A stretch of DNA of 64,000 bases from Suillus spraguei (GCA_016800925.1 JABCPU010000080.1:148969-212968), one strand, 5' to 3'. Shown: positions 1-12,266, counted from the first letter of the stretch. A program made the numbers and translations. Notes: a model not told the origin generated them from the sequence alone.

Positions 1-1632
1 AATAACAAGGATCAAAGATGGATTAGGTAGTAAATAGAATGAGTAGTGGAAAAGACGGAAGGGCACTGTGAGTTCAGGTGAGAGGGAGAAGGGAGGTTGA
101 GGGTTCAGAAGGTTTAGGTGATGCACACGTGTATTTGCATGTTGCAGTTCAGCGCTAGTACAATAGACACTTGTATAATTGCACGAAGCGCTGAGGCTAA
201 AAGATCACCAACTTGCAGCAAAATGCTATGGATGAGGGAAAATGACACGCCAAGGACACTGCAAGTCTGTACTGTCATCGTAGGTTGATTGAGACGTGGT
301 ATAATCATTAGCACAAGGCTGAGACAACATAAAACCCAGTGTATTTCATGGTACAAACATTACAGACCACTAGAAATGACGGTGGGTGGTGGGCTATGCC
401 TACGCTGTACGAGACGATGGCAAGGTGGAATGATGATCGAGCTAGAATAAGGCGGGACGTGCCAGCATCCGACAGTCAGCATATGAAATAAAAAGGAAAT
501 TTCAACGAACCTTGATGTCATAAATTCCAGAAATAGTATGGTGTGGATGGTGTACGAGTGTGCCTGGACTATCCCAAAAGCATCGCTCTGAGTCCAAACA
601 TAGATCAGCAGAGCGAAGACTCGTTATGTCATCGCTTAGGAGTGTGTTTTTCGTTTTACACGTCCTTCATCACTTTTTACCTCGATCATCCAAATTAGTG
701 GTTTGGATGATACAAAAGCAATTTGGGAGAGGCCTGAGTCATACACCAAGTGCGTCTTTCTTTTTTCACCTCAATCCTGACCGAGTATGCAGGTTGCAGA
801 CTCTAGTAGTGAATGTATGGATTAGCCCTTGTACCTTCGAGTAAACTAGAAATAGCAGGTCGACTGTTATACACAGTTGTGTCCTCCAATCGAACTTGAA
901 CCAAACTACCAGCAGTACTATACTGATCAACAAGCATTTTCATATGTATCAAGTCGAAGATCGTATAGGAGGACACGCGAATACGATTAGATATATAAAT
1001 CAGACGAGGATGCAGTTGACGTCAGTGCGTATGCACTCTAGTTGACTGGATTTTAATTAATCCTTCAATACCAGATAATTCGTATGTACCTTTTCACTTC
1101 CTCGCATCTCGCATGGACTTGGGCCTTTTGCAATGGGCTGCCAAACTTGAGGCTACATAAACGAGCTCGACCATCCCATCCTCGACACCAAGGTGCGTTT
1201 CGTTACGTCTTCATGCCCACTGCCTACATCCCCCTATTTGCAGCCGATCCTCGCTGAAAAGTTAACGCCGAACATTCAGGTCCGCGACGGGGTCCTGTTC
1301 ATGGTTTCATGAGTTTACTGAAAAAAAGTCGTGGCCAAACGACGAGAAACACTGATGAGACACACGAAACAGAATAGAACTACGTTCTGGATTCAAGCGA
1401 GACAACGACAAAGGTGAGGGACAAACTAAGGAAAGAGGTGCCTACGATGTAGCGAACCATATACGCTGGTGTACGTGAGCCACCAGGCTTATATTTACCT
1501 TGGGTCTGGTAGAGCGCACCGATGACATTTCCATTCGAAGTACCTGGCACTGATCGTGAACCTCATGCATCTATTTGTATTACTCCGGTCTTTGGGCTTT
1601 TGGAAGTCACTGGTACACGCGGCACATCTTTG
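1..1632. repeat. Spacer A copy at the left edge of the tandem array
   Basis: This stretch matches the DNA upstream of CHAT copies 1-4 (7391-9392, 16707-18784, 30575-33597, 38022-39995). It begins about where a further CHAT start codon would lie just outside the window, so the array continues to the left. It contains a TGACGTCA palindrome at 1017-1024. Around 1170-1350 there is a degraded version of the small spliced ORF seen better at 8541-8868. Several small deletions relative to the other copies are shared with the copy at 32405-33597. No intact gene is visible. Confidence 0.8.
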
Positions 1633-1856
1633 CAGTTTGCATAATAAGAGAGCGGTATTTTCCAAAAAAAAAAGCGTGCATTTGTTTTCGAAAAGTAGTC
1701 CTACAAAGATCGATTTTATCACAACAACGAAGCAAGCTATTGACATGGTCCAAGCGACAAAACTGATCGGAAAAATCGAACGCAGACGACCATCGAAAAA
1801 ACTAAGCGATTCGGTGAAGTTGGTGGTCACCTGCTCTCAGAGCCAACAGTCTACAA
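1633..1856. repeat. Left terminal inverted repeat of Tc1-like element copy 1
   Basis: The reverse complement matches 2886-3112 with scattered mismatches and a short indel near the outer end. The inner side carries a partial second copy of a TIR segment: a stretch of about 45 bp starting CTACAAAGAT is repeated in diverged form at about 2840-2890. Confidence 0.8.
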
Positions 1857-1899
1857 CAACACTTTTTTCTCCGGTCAAACGTCTCCCTTACCCCACTAT

Positions 1900-2480
1900 G
1901 AAAGGTCACACATCGTCGCAAGAACTATGCGAAATTATCATCCGAATGCTACCACTCCTTGACATGTCTGAAATCATGGCATACACTGGTGCAAGCAAAT
2001 CGACATCAGAAAGGATTGCGCGATGCTATAAATTGACTGGGAAGCCGTAGAAAGTCAGAGGGGTAAGAGTGGTAGAACTCGAATGATGGACTTGAAAGAT
2101 ATCGAGGTGCGTCCATATTCAATCTCTTTCTGTGCAAATTCTGACATATAAAAGTACATGCATGGCTGTTTGTCCCGCAGCTGTGATATGTATCTAGATG
2201 AGCTCCGTGATGAGATTAGCAAGGCTCGCGGGAAACACCCGTCTTTGTCCACCATCTGGCGAACGCTTCATCGCACGGGATATTCAAGGAAGAAAGTGAG
2301 TGTCTTGATTCTCGTTGACAATGATGTTTGATTGATGTGTGCAATAGATCACTCGAGAAGCAAGAGAGCGGAACCTTGATAAACGTGCTGAGTACATGTA
2401 TCAGATTGGCCTCAAGTATAGACCCGACCAACTCATTTTTGTCGACGAGAGCTCCGCCGACATCTGGTGCGGAGCTGGAT
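1900..2480 (+). pseudogene. Truncated Tc1/IS630-like transposase (copy 1)
   Basis: The reading frame starts near MKGHTSSQELCEII and runs through a helix-turn-helix-like stretch (SEIMAYTGASKSTSERI, then YKLTGK). It then meets an in-frame TAG at about 2048 and a frame change. After an intron of about 70 nt it continues as DMYLDELRDEI and ends that exon with SRKK. After a second intron of about 50 nt it reads YRPDQLIFVDESSADIW, which is the region of the first Asp of a DDE_3 catalytic core. The frame stops right after this, so the rest of the catalytic domain is missing and the protein cannot be active. The family call rests on the order of these motifs. A Tc1/mariner or IS630-type fungal transposase is the best fit. 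Confidence 0.65.
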
Positions 2481-2509
2481 CCACCTGGCATTGTGGCTGC
2501 TGACGAAGT

Positions 2510-2681
2510 GCCAGGCTTTTTTTGGTGGAATGGGCCGTGGCCGTGGTTTAGTCTTTGAGACGACTTCCTGACTTGAAGGATCTTCCACCTGTGTACCACT
2601 GGGGAGCTGTGATTGCTTTTTCGGAGGACGGCCGCGTTTACGAGGCTCCTTGACCTTGCGCACTCGTGCAGGAGCCTTTGC
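2510..2681 (-). pseudogene. AT-hook gene fragment captured in antisense inside the Tc1-like element
   Basis: The minus strand reads MAKAPARVRKVKEP followed by RKRGRPPKK, an AT-hook core (GRP flanked by basic residues), then a Ser/Pro/Lys-rich tail. It begins just where the plus-strand transposase is cut off. AT-hooks bind the minor groove of AT-rich DNA and occur in chromatin proteins. Here the segment looks like a captured piece of a host gene. No evidence of expression can be seen. Confidence 0.45.
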
Positions 2682-2885
2682 CATCCTGCGAGACAATGTA
2701 GCAGACCGGGAAAAGTGAGATGTGTGTGAATTTGGTTTGTATACTAGTACTAGACACCAGACAAGTGTCCACTTCGTCAGATCATTCCATTCGTTCTACA
2801 GTCGTCTGCGCCTCATTGTTCTTATCAAGTTTGTATCTTACCGTTTGTCATTATCTTGCTTCGTTACTGAAATAAAAATCAATCT

Positions 2886-3112
2886 TTGTAGACTGTTGGC
2901 TCTGAGAGCAGGTGACCACCAACTTCACCGAATCGCTTGGTTTTTTCGCTGGTCGTCTGTGTTCGATTTTTCTGATCAGTTTTGTCGGCTGGACCATGTC
3001 AATAGCTTGCTTCGTTGTTGTGATAAAAATCGATCTTTGTAGGACTACTTTTCGAAAACAAATGCACGCTTTTTTTGGAAAATACCGCCGGCCTCTCTTA
3101 TTATGCAAACTG
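2886..3112. repeat. Right terminal inverted repeat of Tc1-like element copy 1
   Basis: Inverted partner of 1633-1856. It ends in GCAAACTG and is followed by spacer B sequence. Confidence 0.8.
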
Positions 3113-3746
3113 CTGTAATGCCTAGACCAGGTCTTCTTGACTAACAAGTGAGTGGCACTTGATTGTCGTCGTCAGCGTACAAGTGCTCGAACGTTCCCTC
3201 TGTCTTAATTATCTGCGTGTATCTCACAGGTTCGTGCAAGTGCTGATCAAGTCTATCAAAGTATATATATTTCTATATGTAGTTTGCAAGTTTCGCCGAT
3301 TGTGTTATGACGATATATGCTATGCCACCGTGACCGTGCAATTGCAGACCGTTTGTCTTATGGTGTGACATCCTTCTCTAGAACTATTCTGCTAGCCATG
3401 ATTAAATCCGGTGCGAGCTCGACATGTTGAATGAACTCATCAACTACCATTCAACTTCTAGATCAGGCTCTTCATATGTCAACTCCTGCGATGAATCAGA
3501 CTCACTAACGCTTTCGGTGATCCTCCCTAGCACGTTTCCCCCTGCACAAATGTACAAAGAACATACTACTGTTAATATTCGGAACATTGAATGAATTGCA
3601 AAAGACTCTAGTAGACGACATCATGTGAGAGAATGCAAAACAACGGTATGACAAACATGGAAGATGATTCTACAATGACAGATACTACAGTGACCGGGAT
3701 GATAAAAATTTAAATCCTATGCCAGATGAAAACAATACAGTAGAAA
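3113..3746. repeat. Spacer B copy 1 (3' flank of CHAT copy 1)
   Basis: Intergenic DNA shared with 12267-13068, 26175-26932 and 35072-35693, with small indels between copies. No gene or RNA is recognisable. The part next to the CHAT stop codon is the most conserved and presumably holds the 3' UTR and poly(A) region. Confidence 0.7.
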
Positions 3747-6700
3747 CTATACACCAATATGGACGAAAACCATTCTCTGCTCCAGCGGAACCTTCGTCTT
3801 CACAGCGTGCGTAGCACGATTCAGTGCCCAAGCCGCCCTCGTACAGTCCATCACACCACCCTTGAACATATTCTCGTAGAAAGCTTTCACAACATGTTCT
3901 ACATAAGCGTCGTTGACCTCCCACAGCGTGCCAATCACGCTCTTGAACCCCGAAAATTGCAGTCCAGCCGCAAGGTGAATCACCTCGTCGGGCGTCTCCT
4001 TATCGCCGACGGCGGTATGACACGCTGATAAGAACGCGAACTCGGCGTGAGGAATGTCTTTCTCCATGATATCAAGTAGCGTGATAGGTTCGTCTTTCAT
4101 GACGAAATGAGAATTGTACGGCTGCTCGTGGTCCTGCTTTCCGTGACAAGCAAGGTGCACCCAGTTGTTCTCTTCCAATGCCTGGAGTGCACCTGCTCGT
4201 GTAGCTGCGTCACCAGAAATTGTGGTGCGATTGACCGTCACCGGGACGAGCTGTTGGACGTCGCCAGAAATGGTGGTACGGTTGACCGTCGCAGGAACGA
4301 TCTTTCGGACAAGCTCGATCTCGCTGTCGACGGCCAAGAGCTCCTTGCTTTCCCCTGCACGAGGTTGACCCTGTCCGATCGCCACAAAGGATGGAGGGAC
4401 ACGCTTCTTCATCAACTGTCTAGATCTGACTAGGGCAGAAAGTGTCGGGGCGTAAGAACAAATGTAGAGATCTTCCAAGCATGGCTCCTTCCCTGAACCA
4501 TCTGGCTTTGTTAGAAAGGGGTGAGCTGCGTGGAGAGGAATGGACGTGAAATCTGCAGTCGGACACAGCCAAATTCGGGAATGGCGCTTTAAATTAAGGA
4601 CATGCTCGAGCACGTTGATGATGGGTAGCATGATCTCGTCCCATACTGTGCGCAAGAGGACAATTAGGTCATTCCGCGGCACTTTTGGGCCCAAGGTGGA
4701 TGCGTCTCGTATAGCCCTGGCGAAACGATCCTTGAGATTCTTCAGCTCTGTAAGAGTGATAGACGGCAATGGAACATTATGGGGCTCTCCTGACGTCGGA
4801 ACAATGATGGCGCTGCAAGAGTATTGACTCGCGATGAAGATGATAACTGGGCCCTGCCGGGCTGCCACTTGCAAGTCTTCATACGAAGGCGGGAGCAGGA
4901 ATCGGGAGAAACCTTTAAGATCACGGATTTTAGTTACCATCGCTCCCCACTCCTCCTGAAGTCTCCTGTACTGCATAGCTGCTCTATCGGCAGCAGCTCG
5001 ATCAGCGCTGCCGGTGGAACCCTGAGCATCGGATAAGCGCTTGCTGGTCTCGGAGAGCTTATGAGCTAGTTCTGGACTTGCAGACGTCAGGTCTTCTAGT
5101 GGAGTTCTGAGTCGAGAGGCCAGCGACCATTGCTGACCACGACCCTGCTCCAGGAGTTCGACTGCTCGTCGTAAATCATCGCAACGTATGGCACATGAGG
5201 CTGCATCTACTGGCAGTGATTTGGCGCCGTGAAAAGCGGTTGCAGCCTCACGCCGTGAGATGATTGATAATCGTGTCATTACGTGGCCTTCAAAAACATC
5301 CAAGCACGTCTGATATGCTTCTAGGGCAGATTCATGTTGATAGAGTTCTGATTTGCGAACCCATTCAATAGCCTCTTTGATGCGCGCAGGAAAGCCTTGT
5401 GTAGGATGTCGTGATGCCAGTCTGAAGTTCTCCACGGCGAGCGACAAATCAGCAGACTTGCGTTGCACTCTGTAACGAGATAAATAGGCTTCCTGCAACC
5501 ACATGTAGCTGAAATATCTAGCCGGGTGCAGTGAAGGCAAAGCCTCCAACGATTCTTGGCACAGTCGAATGGCCTCCTCGACATCTTCATTCTTCTGCGT
5601 TTTCGTGAAACGAGAGGAGAGCGCCGAGCTCAAACTGTAAAGAGCTCTATGGCGATGTGGATGGCCATGCTGCCTTAACTGAAGTGAATCCCGGAACAGG
5701 TCGATGGCCTCATTGAGATCTTCGCTGACATCCAATTTGTCATATCTGGTTTTGAGCGCTGCGGCAAGGTTGTTGAGTATGGAATCATGATGTCCATTCC
5801 CAGGCGGGCACAACGTCAATGCCTCGCGCTGGAGGCTGATGGATTCGTTGATATCGTCAACATTGCCGCGTTGGTTGAAACGGGTGAAGAGGGCGTTTCC
5901 TAGGTTGTTCAATGAGGTATCACGATATTTGTGCCCAACAGGGCGCAGGCGCAGCGCTTCTTCATACAAAGAGATGGCGTCATTGAGGTCATGATGGTTG
6001 CCTTGGTGATTGAAGCGGTTCCAGAGTGACAAGGCCAAGTTATTCAGGTAGTAATCGCGTTCCGAATCTCCCTCAGAGCACAGGGAAACGGCTTCACGCC
6101 GACATTGGATGGACTCATCTAAGTCATCAGTGCTGCCGCGTTGCTCAAAGCGTGACCTGAGAGCCCATCCAAGGTTGTCCAGTGCTCTTGGACGGTGTTT
6201 GTTGCCCAGAGGACAAAGCTCGAGTACGACTCGCCGAATGTGGACGCCTTCATCAGATCCCTCTACTGAAAGATTGTTGCATTCGCCGATCACATAATCG
6301 ACGCCATTTGCCCCTGCCGCGATGCTACGAAGGTGGGTTCCCTCTGGACAGAGCGGTAATAGCTTGCAGCACAGATGTGCGGCTTCATGGATATAGACGG
6401 CGGTGAAGTTCTCCTTGCTGAAGCGCCAGGTCAGTGCTTCAACGAGGTGGTAGATGGATAGTGGATGATTGGGGTGGCCCTCAGGACGTAATGTAAGGGC
6501 CTCCCGAAAGAGAGAGGCGACAGAATCAATGTCTTGAAAATCGTTTCGAATATAGCCTTGCAGGCGGGCCCATGCGAGGTTGGTGAGAGCCCCTGCGCGG
6601 TCAGGATGTCCGACCAAGCATTGGTCCAGGACTGACTGAAAATGCTGTATGGCATCGTTCAGATAAGAGACGGTCTTGCTTGTGACGTATGTGGCGAATC

Positions 6701-7390
6701 GTTCATGGCCTGCATCGGTCTCTCGAGCAATCTCACATTCAGTGATGGACTACACAAGGTGTTCCGTCAACAGAAATCAACGACAGAGGCTGAGTCACTC
6801 ACGTGAAGCAGTGCGGTCTCCTGATTGTCGCTAGAATGTAGAACAGTGGCCTTCAGCGTGAGGCAAGGGCGAACCCCACGAACGGGCGGGAAGGAGATAT
6901 CTACTAGATGTGAGTATATAAGCATGAATGAGAAGGAGGTCACTCACCGAAAGGCTCATTTCCATGACCGAGCAGCGCATCCCACGATGTTTCAAGTTTT
7001 CCGACGACTTCTCCATTCCCCAGCATCGGATTGAACTCGAAGGATGCGCTGATCTCGACTAATATATCGGGTGACACGTCTAATGATCTACAAGGAGAAG
7101 ATCAGCTATCGAGTTGCATCCGAAAAATACGATGGACTGTACAGGGTTACGGTATCGTCCCATGCTACTGATTCGTCGGATAATAAGACTCCAATCGCTG
7201 ATTTCCAGCGTCTCGTCGAGCCAACAATGATGGATATGTGAATACCGGCGGGAATGCGCTCGGAGGGAACTCGAACATTTTTTGCTCCAATAACTGTAGG
7301 TAGAGTGTGAGGATACGAAAGAGATACGAAGGCGGTATGGGGCAACTTACCTTCGAGTTTGATATATCGGCCTTGTAAACTGACAGACAT
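3747..7390 (-). CDS. C2-TPR-CHAT protein, copy 1 (intact)
   Basis: Five exons on the minus strand: 7351-7390, 7143-7293, 6948-7087, 6803-6900 and 3747-6749. All introns are GT-AG and the phases join to 1143 aa. The N-terminus (about residues 1-140, MSVSLQGRYIKLEG) looks like a C2-type beta-sandwich. A long run of roughly 44-residue TPR-like repeats follows to about residue 590, with repeated NNL, SLYEEALRLRP and DLNEAI patterns. The C-terminal third is a CHAT (caspase HetF associated with TPRs) domain. The His of HLACHGK (about H1012) and the Cys of FLSACHTA (about C1053) fit the CHAT catalytic dyad, so a Cys protease is likely. In fungi such architectures are generally suspected in recognition or cell-death signalling; the substrate is unknown. 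A 17-residue tandem duplication precedes the His. The start was chosen because the four 5' exons are conserved in copies 2 and 3. Confidence 0.9.
4211..4312 (-). repeat. 51-bp tandem duplication inside the CHAT region of copy 1
   Basis: Two units with a 51-bp period (starts near 4211 and 4262) encode two versions of VPxTVNRTTISGD. The duplication is in frame and lies just N-terminal to the catalytic His. It is present in all four CHAT copies, so it predates the array expansion. Confidence 0.85.
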
Positions 7391-9392
7391 GATGGTACGA
7401 TGAAGGAAAACGAGAAGGATTGATTATGGGTTGGGTGGTGGGTAGAATGAGTAGTGGAAAAGGCGGGAGGGCACTGTAAGTTCAGGTGAGAGGGAGAAGG
7501 GAGGTTGAGGGTTCAGAAGGTTTAGGTGATGCACACGTGTATTTGCATGTTGCAGTTCAGCGCTAGTACGATAGACGCTTGTATGATTGCACGAAGCGCT
7601 GAGGCTAAAAGATCACCAACTTGCAGCAAAATGCTATGGATGAGGGAAAATGACACGCAAAGGACACTGCAAGTCTGTACTGTCATCGTAGGTTGATTGA
7701 GACGTAGTATGATCATTAGCACAAGGCTGAGACAACATAAAACCCAGTGTATTTCATGGTACAAACATTACAGACCACTAGAAATGACGGAGGGTGGTGG
7801 GCTATGCCTACGCTGTACGAGACGGTGGAATGATGATCGAGCTAGAAACAAAGGCAACACGGCGGGACGTGGCATCCGAGCTTGAGAACAGTCAGCATAT
7901 GAAATAAAAGGAAATTTCAACGAACCTGAGAGTCATAAATACCAGAAATAGTATGGTGTGCATGGTGTACTATCCCAAAAGCATCGCTCTGAAGTGTCTC
8001 TCAAGACGAGTCCAAACATAGATGGGCCAGACCGAAGACTGAGTCGGCTTTTCTGAGACCGAAGGAAACGTGTTCAATTCTGCGCGTTTTCTTTTTCACA
8101 CGTCGTTCATGCAGTCACTTTTTTTGTTTACCTCGATCATCCAGATTAGTGGTTTGGATGATACAAAAGCAACTTGGGAGACCCGAGTCATACACTGAGT
8201 GTGTCTTTCTTTTTTCACCTCAATCCTGACCGAGTATGCAGGTTGCTCTATATACAGGAACTTGAATCAACCTACCAGACAATCCTTACATCCGCACAAC
8301 AAGTACTATACTGATCAACAAGCATTTCATATGTATCAAGTCCAAGATCGTATGGGAGGACACGCGAATACGATTAGATATATATATAAATCAAACGAGG
8401 ATGCAGTTGACGTCAGTGCGTATGACTCTAGTTGACTGGATTCTAATTAATCTTTCAATACCAGATAATTCGTATGTACTGGTCTTTTCACTTCCTCGCA
8501 TCTTGCATGGACTCGGGCCTTTTGCAATGGGCTGGCAAAATTGAGGCTACATAAACGAGCTGCAATCTGTCAGATGATCTTCTTGGTCCAGTGGCTACCT
8601 TATACCCAACAGCAGATTCAGAAGTCACTACATAGAACCGCTACACGATTCACCTACAGCTATTCCATCCTCGACATCAAGGTGCGTTTCGTTACGTCTT
8701 CATGCCCACTGCCTATACCTCATCGACATCATACACACATCCCCCTATTTGCAGCCAATCCTTGCTGGAAAGTTCACGCGGAACATTCAGGTTCGCGACG
8801 GTGTCCTGTTCACAGGAGCATGGTTTCATGAGTTTACTGGGAAAAAGTCGTGGGCGAACGACAAGAAACACTGATGTGACATACGAAACAGAACAGAACT
8901 ACGTTCTGGACTGCGAGATGACGGTAAGGTACAGGCTAAGGGAAAGAGTGCCTACGATGCGGTGAACAGTATACGTAGGTAAGCCACCAGGCTCACTCAC
9001 ATTTATGTCTGGTCTGGTAGAGCGTATCGATGACGTTTCCATTCGAAGTAGCTGTCACCGATCGCGAACCTCGTCCATCCATCTATATTGCTTCGATCTT
9101 TGGGTTCTTGCAATTCACTGGTATACGCACTACAGCTTTGACATCTGTACTCCTCTTCATCCAGTTATTGTGCACTGTGCAGTGACGTCAGAAGCTCTTT
9201 CATATACAATGTTAATTTAGAGACAATATATCTATACATCATGTTCAAAGCCATTAATGCTACATTGACGACAGCTCATAAAGTGTGATGCGAAAGCGAG
9301 GGCGATACCCGAATGATTTCGACGCGAGGACTAGACGATTAAAAAAACGCACCAAACGATATATATACAATATCCCAATCTTCAGACGCGCT
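7391..9392. repeat. Spacer A copy 2 (5' region of CHAT copy 1)
   Basis: About 2 kb between the 3' end of antiporter 1 and the CHAT copy 1 start. The 100 bp next to the CHAT ATG are strongly pyrimidine-rich on the coding strand, as in many basidiomycete promoters. A TGACGTCA palindrome (CREB/Atf1-type site) lies at 8408-8415 and a second at 9183-9190. The first of these is kept in all five spacer A copies. Confidence 0.7.
8541..8868 (+). pseudogene. Small spliced ORF remnant in spacer A
   Basis: On the plus strand a short exon ends in LDIK at about 8682. A GT-AG intron follows (donor GTGCGT, acceptor TTTGCAG). The next exon reads PILAGKF, NIQVRDGVLFTGAWFHEF and ends in WANDKKH before a stop. 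Related pieces occur at about 1170-1350, 18001-18265, 33130-33320 and 39217-39480, with indels that break the frame in some. The splice sites are conserved in the copies, which suggests a former or cryptic gene. I do not recognise the family, and the 5' end is not clear. Confidence 0.35.
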
Positions 9393-12266
9393 TCATATAT
9401 GAGGGAGACCGAATGTCACTTTCCCTCGCGACTCTGAGCCATCAGTGCCAGACGGTTCGCTACAACTGCCCTGGGGCATCTGATCAAGCGTCATCTTAGG
9501 AGTAATGGTACCACTCCGAGGCTCTTTGTCGACAAACCGGACAGACCGAGTAGGCGAAACATCACGAGAGTTATGTTCGCTCGTCTTCAGAGATTCCAAC
9601 CGTCGGTGCTGGATGGAGTAACGGTAAGTGTGCCCTGATCCCTGCCGGTGAGGTGTATGACTTCTCCCACGCTGATCCTCGCCCTCAGACGGTGTCATCT
9701 CACTCGGCTCAGCCGTAAAGACGAATGGTGGGTCCTGATCCAGGAGCTGCCTAGCATGGCTCGAGAACGTTCCACCATCTCCCGTTGACTGTCTCCGTCG
9801 ATGGCTCCTCGCACTTCTAGCAGCCACAGAATGGGTTCCGCTCTTCGCCTTCCATGATTTTGAACGCCTCCTGTGATCGCCGGGCAGCTCCCCCAACGAG
9901 TACGCAGGTCCGTCGCCGTCTCCGCTTTTGTCTGACATCCATCCTTCATCTTCGCCACCGTCAGCACATGCGCCCGTGTTTCCATCGCTTGAGCCACCGA
10001 CTTGGATAACTTCTTGGGCTTTTGATTCTAATGCATGTATATCATGCTTAACGTTTTCTTCGACATGTTCAGCTCCACGATGTATGTCTTCATGCGCATG
10101 GTGTAACTTGCGAAGATAAGCGCGACCTGCTTGAAAGGCGCCGCCTTCTGCTACAGAGAACCGGGAGTGTACGGCCGGTTCAGAAGGCTTGAATGCGTTA
10201 TAGATGACTTCCACATCGACCTGCAAACGACGTCAACATCACAATCGGTATTGTCAATGAACCCACGTACCTCTTCACCAGGACCACCTCGTCGCTCGAT
10301 AATTCTATGCGCGCCTTCCTTCCACTCTGCAGTCGTCCCTTTTCCATCAGCCGGTATCTCCTCCTTGATCTCCTCCTCGTCTTTTGCCAGCGCAGCTGCC
10401 GCACGTGTCTCCACACTGTTCGCCTCGCCAATCTGTTCTATCTCATCCGGCGATGGCGGCGACACAGTGAGCGTGCTGGCGCGCTTGCTCTCCAATGCAG
10501 ACTTATCTTCTTCCGCCAGTCCACCCTCGCCGCGTTCGAGTCCAGCAGAGTCACGGTTAATAATGACGTCTTCTGCACGCGTAACGTGTCGCGTGTGTGT
10601 TGTCCAGTCCGGGACGTTGGATGAGGCATGCCGGGACCACGTGCGAGACCCGACTGAATGTACGCGCTGGCCTAGAAGTGAGAATGGGATGGACAGACCG
10701 TGAATAGCGACGCTGCAGAGTACCATGAATGCAACGATAGGTTGAATGGTAAGTGCCAAGAATTCGGTCTGGTTGACTGGAGGGTTGTTAGGTTTTGGTA
10801 GTTGCTGCGCTGCTAATGTGGAAATATATATAGCACCTGGTAACACACGTTATATCAGTACGTTGGAGAATCATGTTAGACACACCACGTACCAATGCCT
10901 ATAGGTCCAAAATGGCCACTGAAAATAGCTTCCCGGAAAGTCTTTACGTCGGGTATGAACCTGTAGAGCCCAATCATGATCGGCAACCTTTTTAACATCA
11001 ACACTAAGATAGCAATGACGATGAGCCTCCACACGCTAAGTGACAACGTCTCGTTGTTGAAACTGTCAAACGGCATCCAGGCGCCAACATAAACGAAGGC
11101 AGCGACGTTGAACATTAAGTCAATGACGGAACTGAACACCGATTCCTGTCTGGCGGTTGAAGAAACCGTCCCAAGCAAATGCCGTTTCACAAGAGAATGC
11201 TGCTAGGAGATCATCGGAACCCAAGATAGTCATGATACCGATGGTGAGCAAAGCCAGGGATATGTACTGCGCAACGTATGACTGCCAATCGACGAAGTCG
11301 TTGCGCTGGCAGAATTTCATAAGGTGCCGGAAGCCCCATCCTATGAACGCACCCACCACTACACCTAGTATGACTTGATCTGATATGACAAAATCAGCTG
11401 AGGAACTGTCATTGAATAATCTAGCTTACAGAGCCAGAGTAGCAGGAACCAATCTTCGACTGCGAGACCGGTGCTGGAGTCCAATATGAGATATAATGCG
11501 ATGTACAGGAATGGATATGCTGCTCCGTCATTGCAACCGCTTTCCGCTGCTAGGAGATGGCGAAGATGAGCAGGCACGTGCTTGTCGGCATATTTGCCAC
11601 CGACGACTGCGGCAGCAAGGATTGGGTCAGTTGTGGTCAAGCATGCAGCGACAGCAAGGCTTGATAAGAATGTAAGGTGAGGGATCAAAGCATAAATCAA
11701 GCCCGCCGATACAAACCAACCCTGGTTATGATTAGAGACTGAGTTAAAGACATGTTGAGGACGATACCCACCCATGTCATGACGGGAAATAGAAGGTATA
11801 GCAGACTTTTCCAGTGACGCTTCATATAAGCTTTTGGAAGCTCGACTCCGATTGCAAAGACTCCAATGGCGAGGACAACGCGAGTGAATTCAAGTGTGAT
11901 TTCATTCACGGTATCCTCGGTAGCGTCACCGCCCCAGCTGCGAGGATCAAATATGCCGGCACCGTAAGGACCTAAAAATAACAATGTAATTAGAAGACTT
12001 TATTTAAAAAGTGATCCGCTGAGCTCACCGATGATGACGCCGAAGAGAAAAGCCCAGCATGCCTCGCCGATGTAAAGCTATACACAATGAGTATGAAGGT
12101 TGATTTACAAATTATATTACCTTTTCTCGAATGAACAAGGAAAACATGCCAAACTATAATGGATATTGCAATGAGACGCAGCAAAAGTAGACAGGGCATG
12201 CTGACTTACTATAACGACGAAACCTCCAAGGCATGCATAGGTGATGTGCGGTATGGTTATTGAAAG
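9393..12266 (-). pseudogene. Na+/H+ antiporter, fungal Nha1/Sod2-like, copy 1 (one 2-bp frameshift)
   Basis: Exons on the minus strand: 12210-12266, 12121-12153, 12029-12077, 11772-11971, 11430-11721, 10893-11379, 10271-10836 and 9393-10220. They code for about 838 aa if one lesion is ignored. Visible parts are ITIPHITYACLGGFVVI, FGMFSLFIREK, LYIGEACWAFLFGVIIG, the motif AAESGCNDGAAYPF, more membrane segments, then a hydrophilic C-terminal tail of more than 400 residues. Such plasma-membrane CPA-type antiporters export Na+ or K+ in exchange for protons. Near 11146 a CT pair is missing relative to copy 2, which breaks the frame before EESVFSSVIDLMFNV. The start codon is not clear: the first exon may follow a tiny upstream exon, or the ATG is lost. 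The gene is probably non-functional but otherwise well preserved. Confidence 0.8.

Larger units (their letters stand above)
1633..3112 (+). mobile_element. Defective Tc1/mariner-like element with long TIRs (copy 1)
   Basis: About 1.48 kb bounded by imperfect terminal inverted repeats of roughly 225 bp (1633-1856 and 2886-3112, outer ends CAGTTTGCATAATAAGAGA). Inside are the 5' half of a Tc1/IS630-like transposase on the plus strand and an AT-hook coding fragment on the minus strand. A clear TA target duplication is not visible at the ends. The element occupies the slot held by an antiporter gene in other units. An almost identical copy with the same defects lies at 33598-35071, so it was copied as part of the segmental duplication rather than by new transposition. 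Confidence 0.75.

Noticed and set aside
3759..6406. Plus-strand open frames opposite CHAT copy 1, also repeated opposite the other copies
   Set aside because: They are shadows of the CHAT gene in antisense. Their conservation follows from that of the coding strand.
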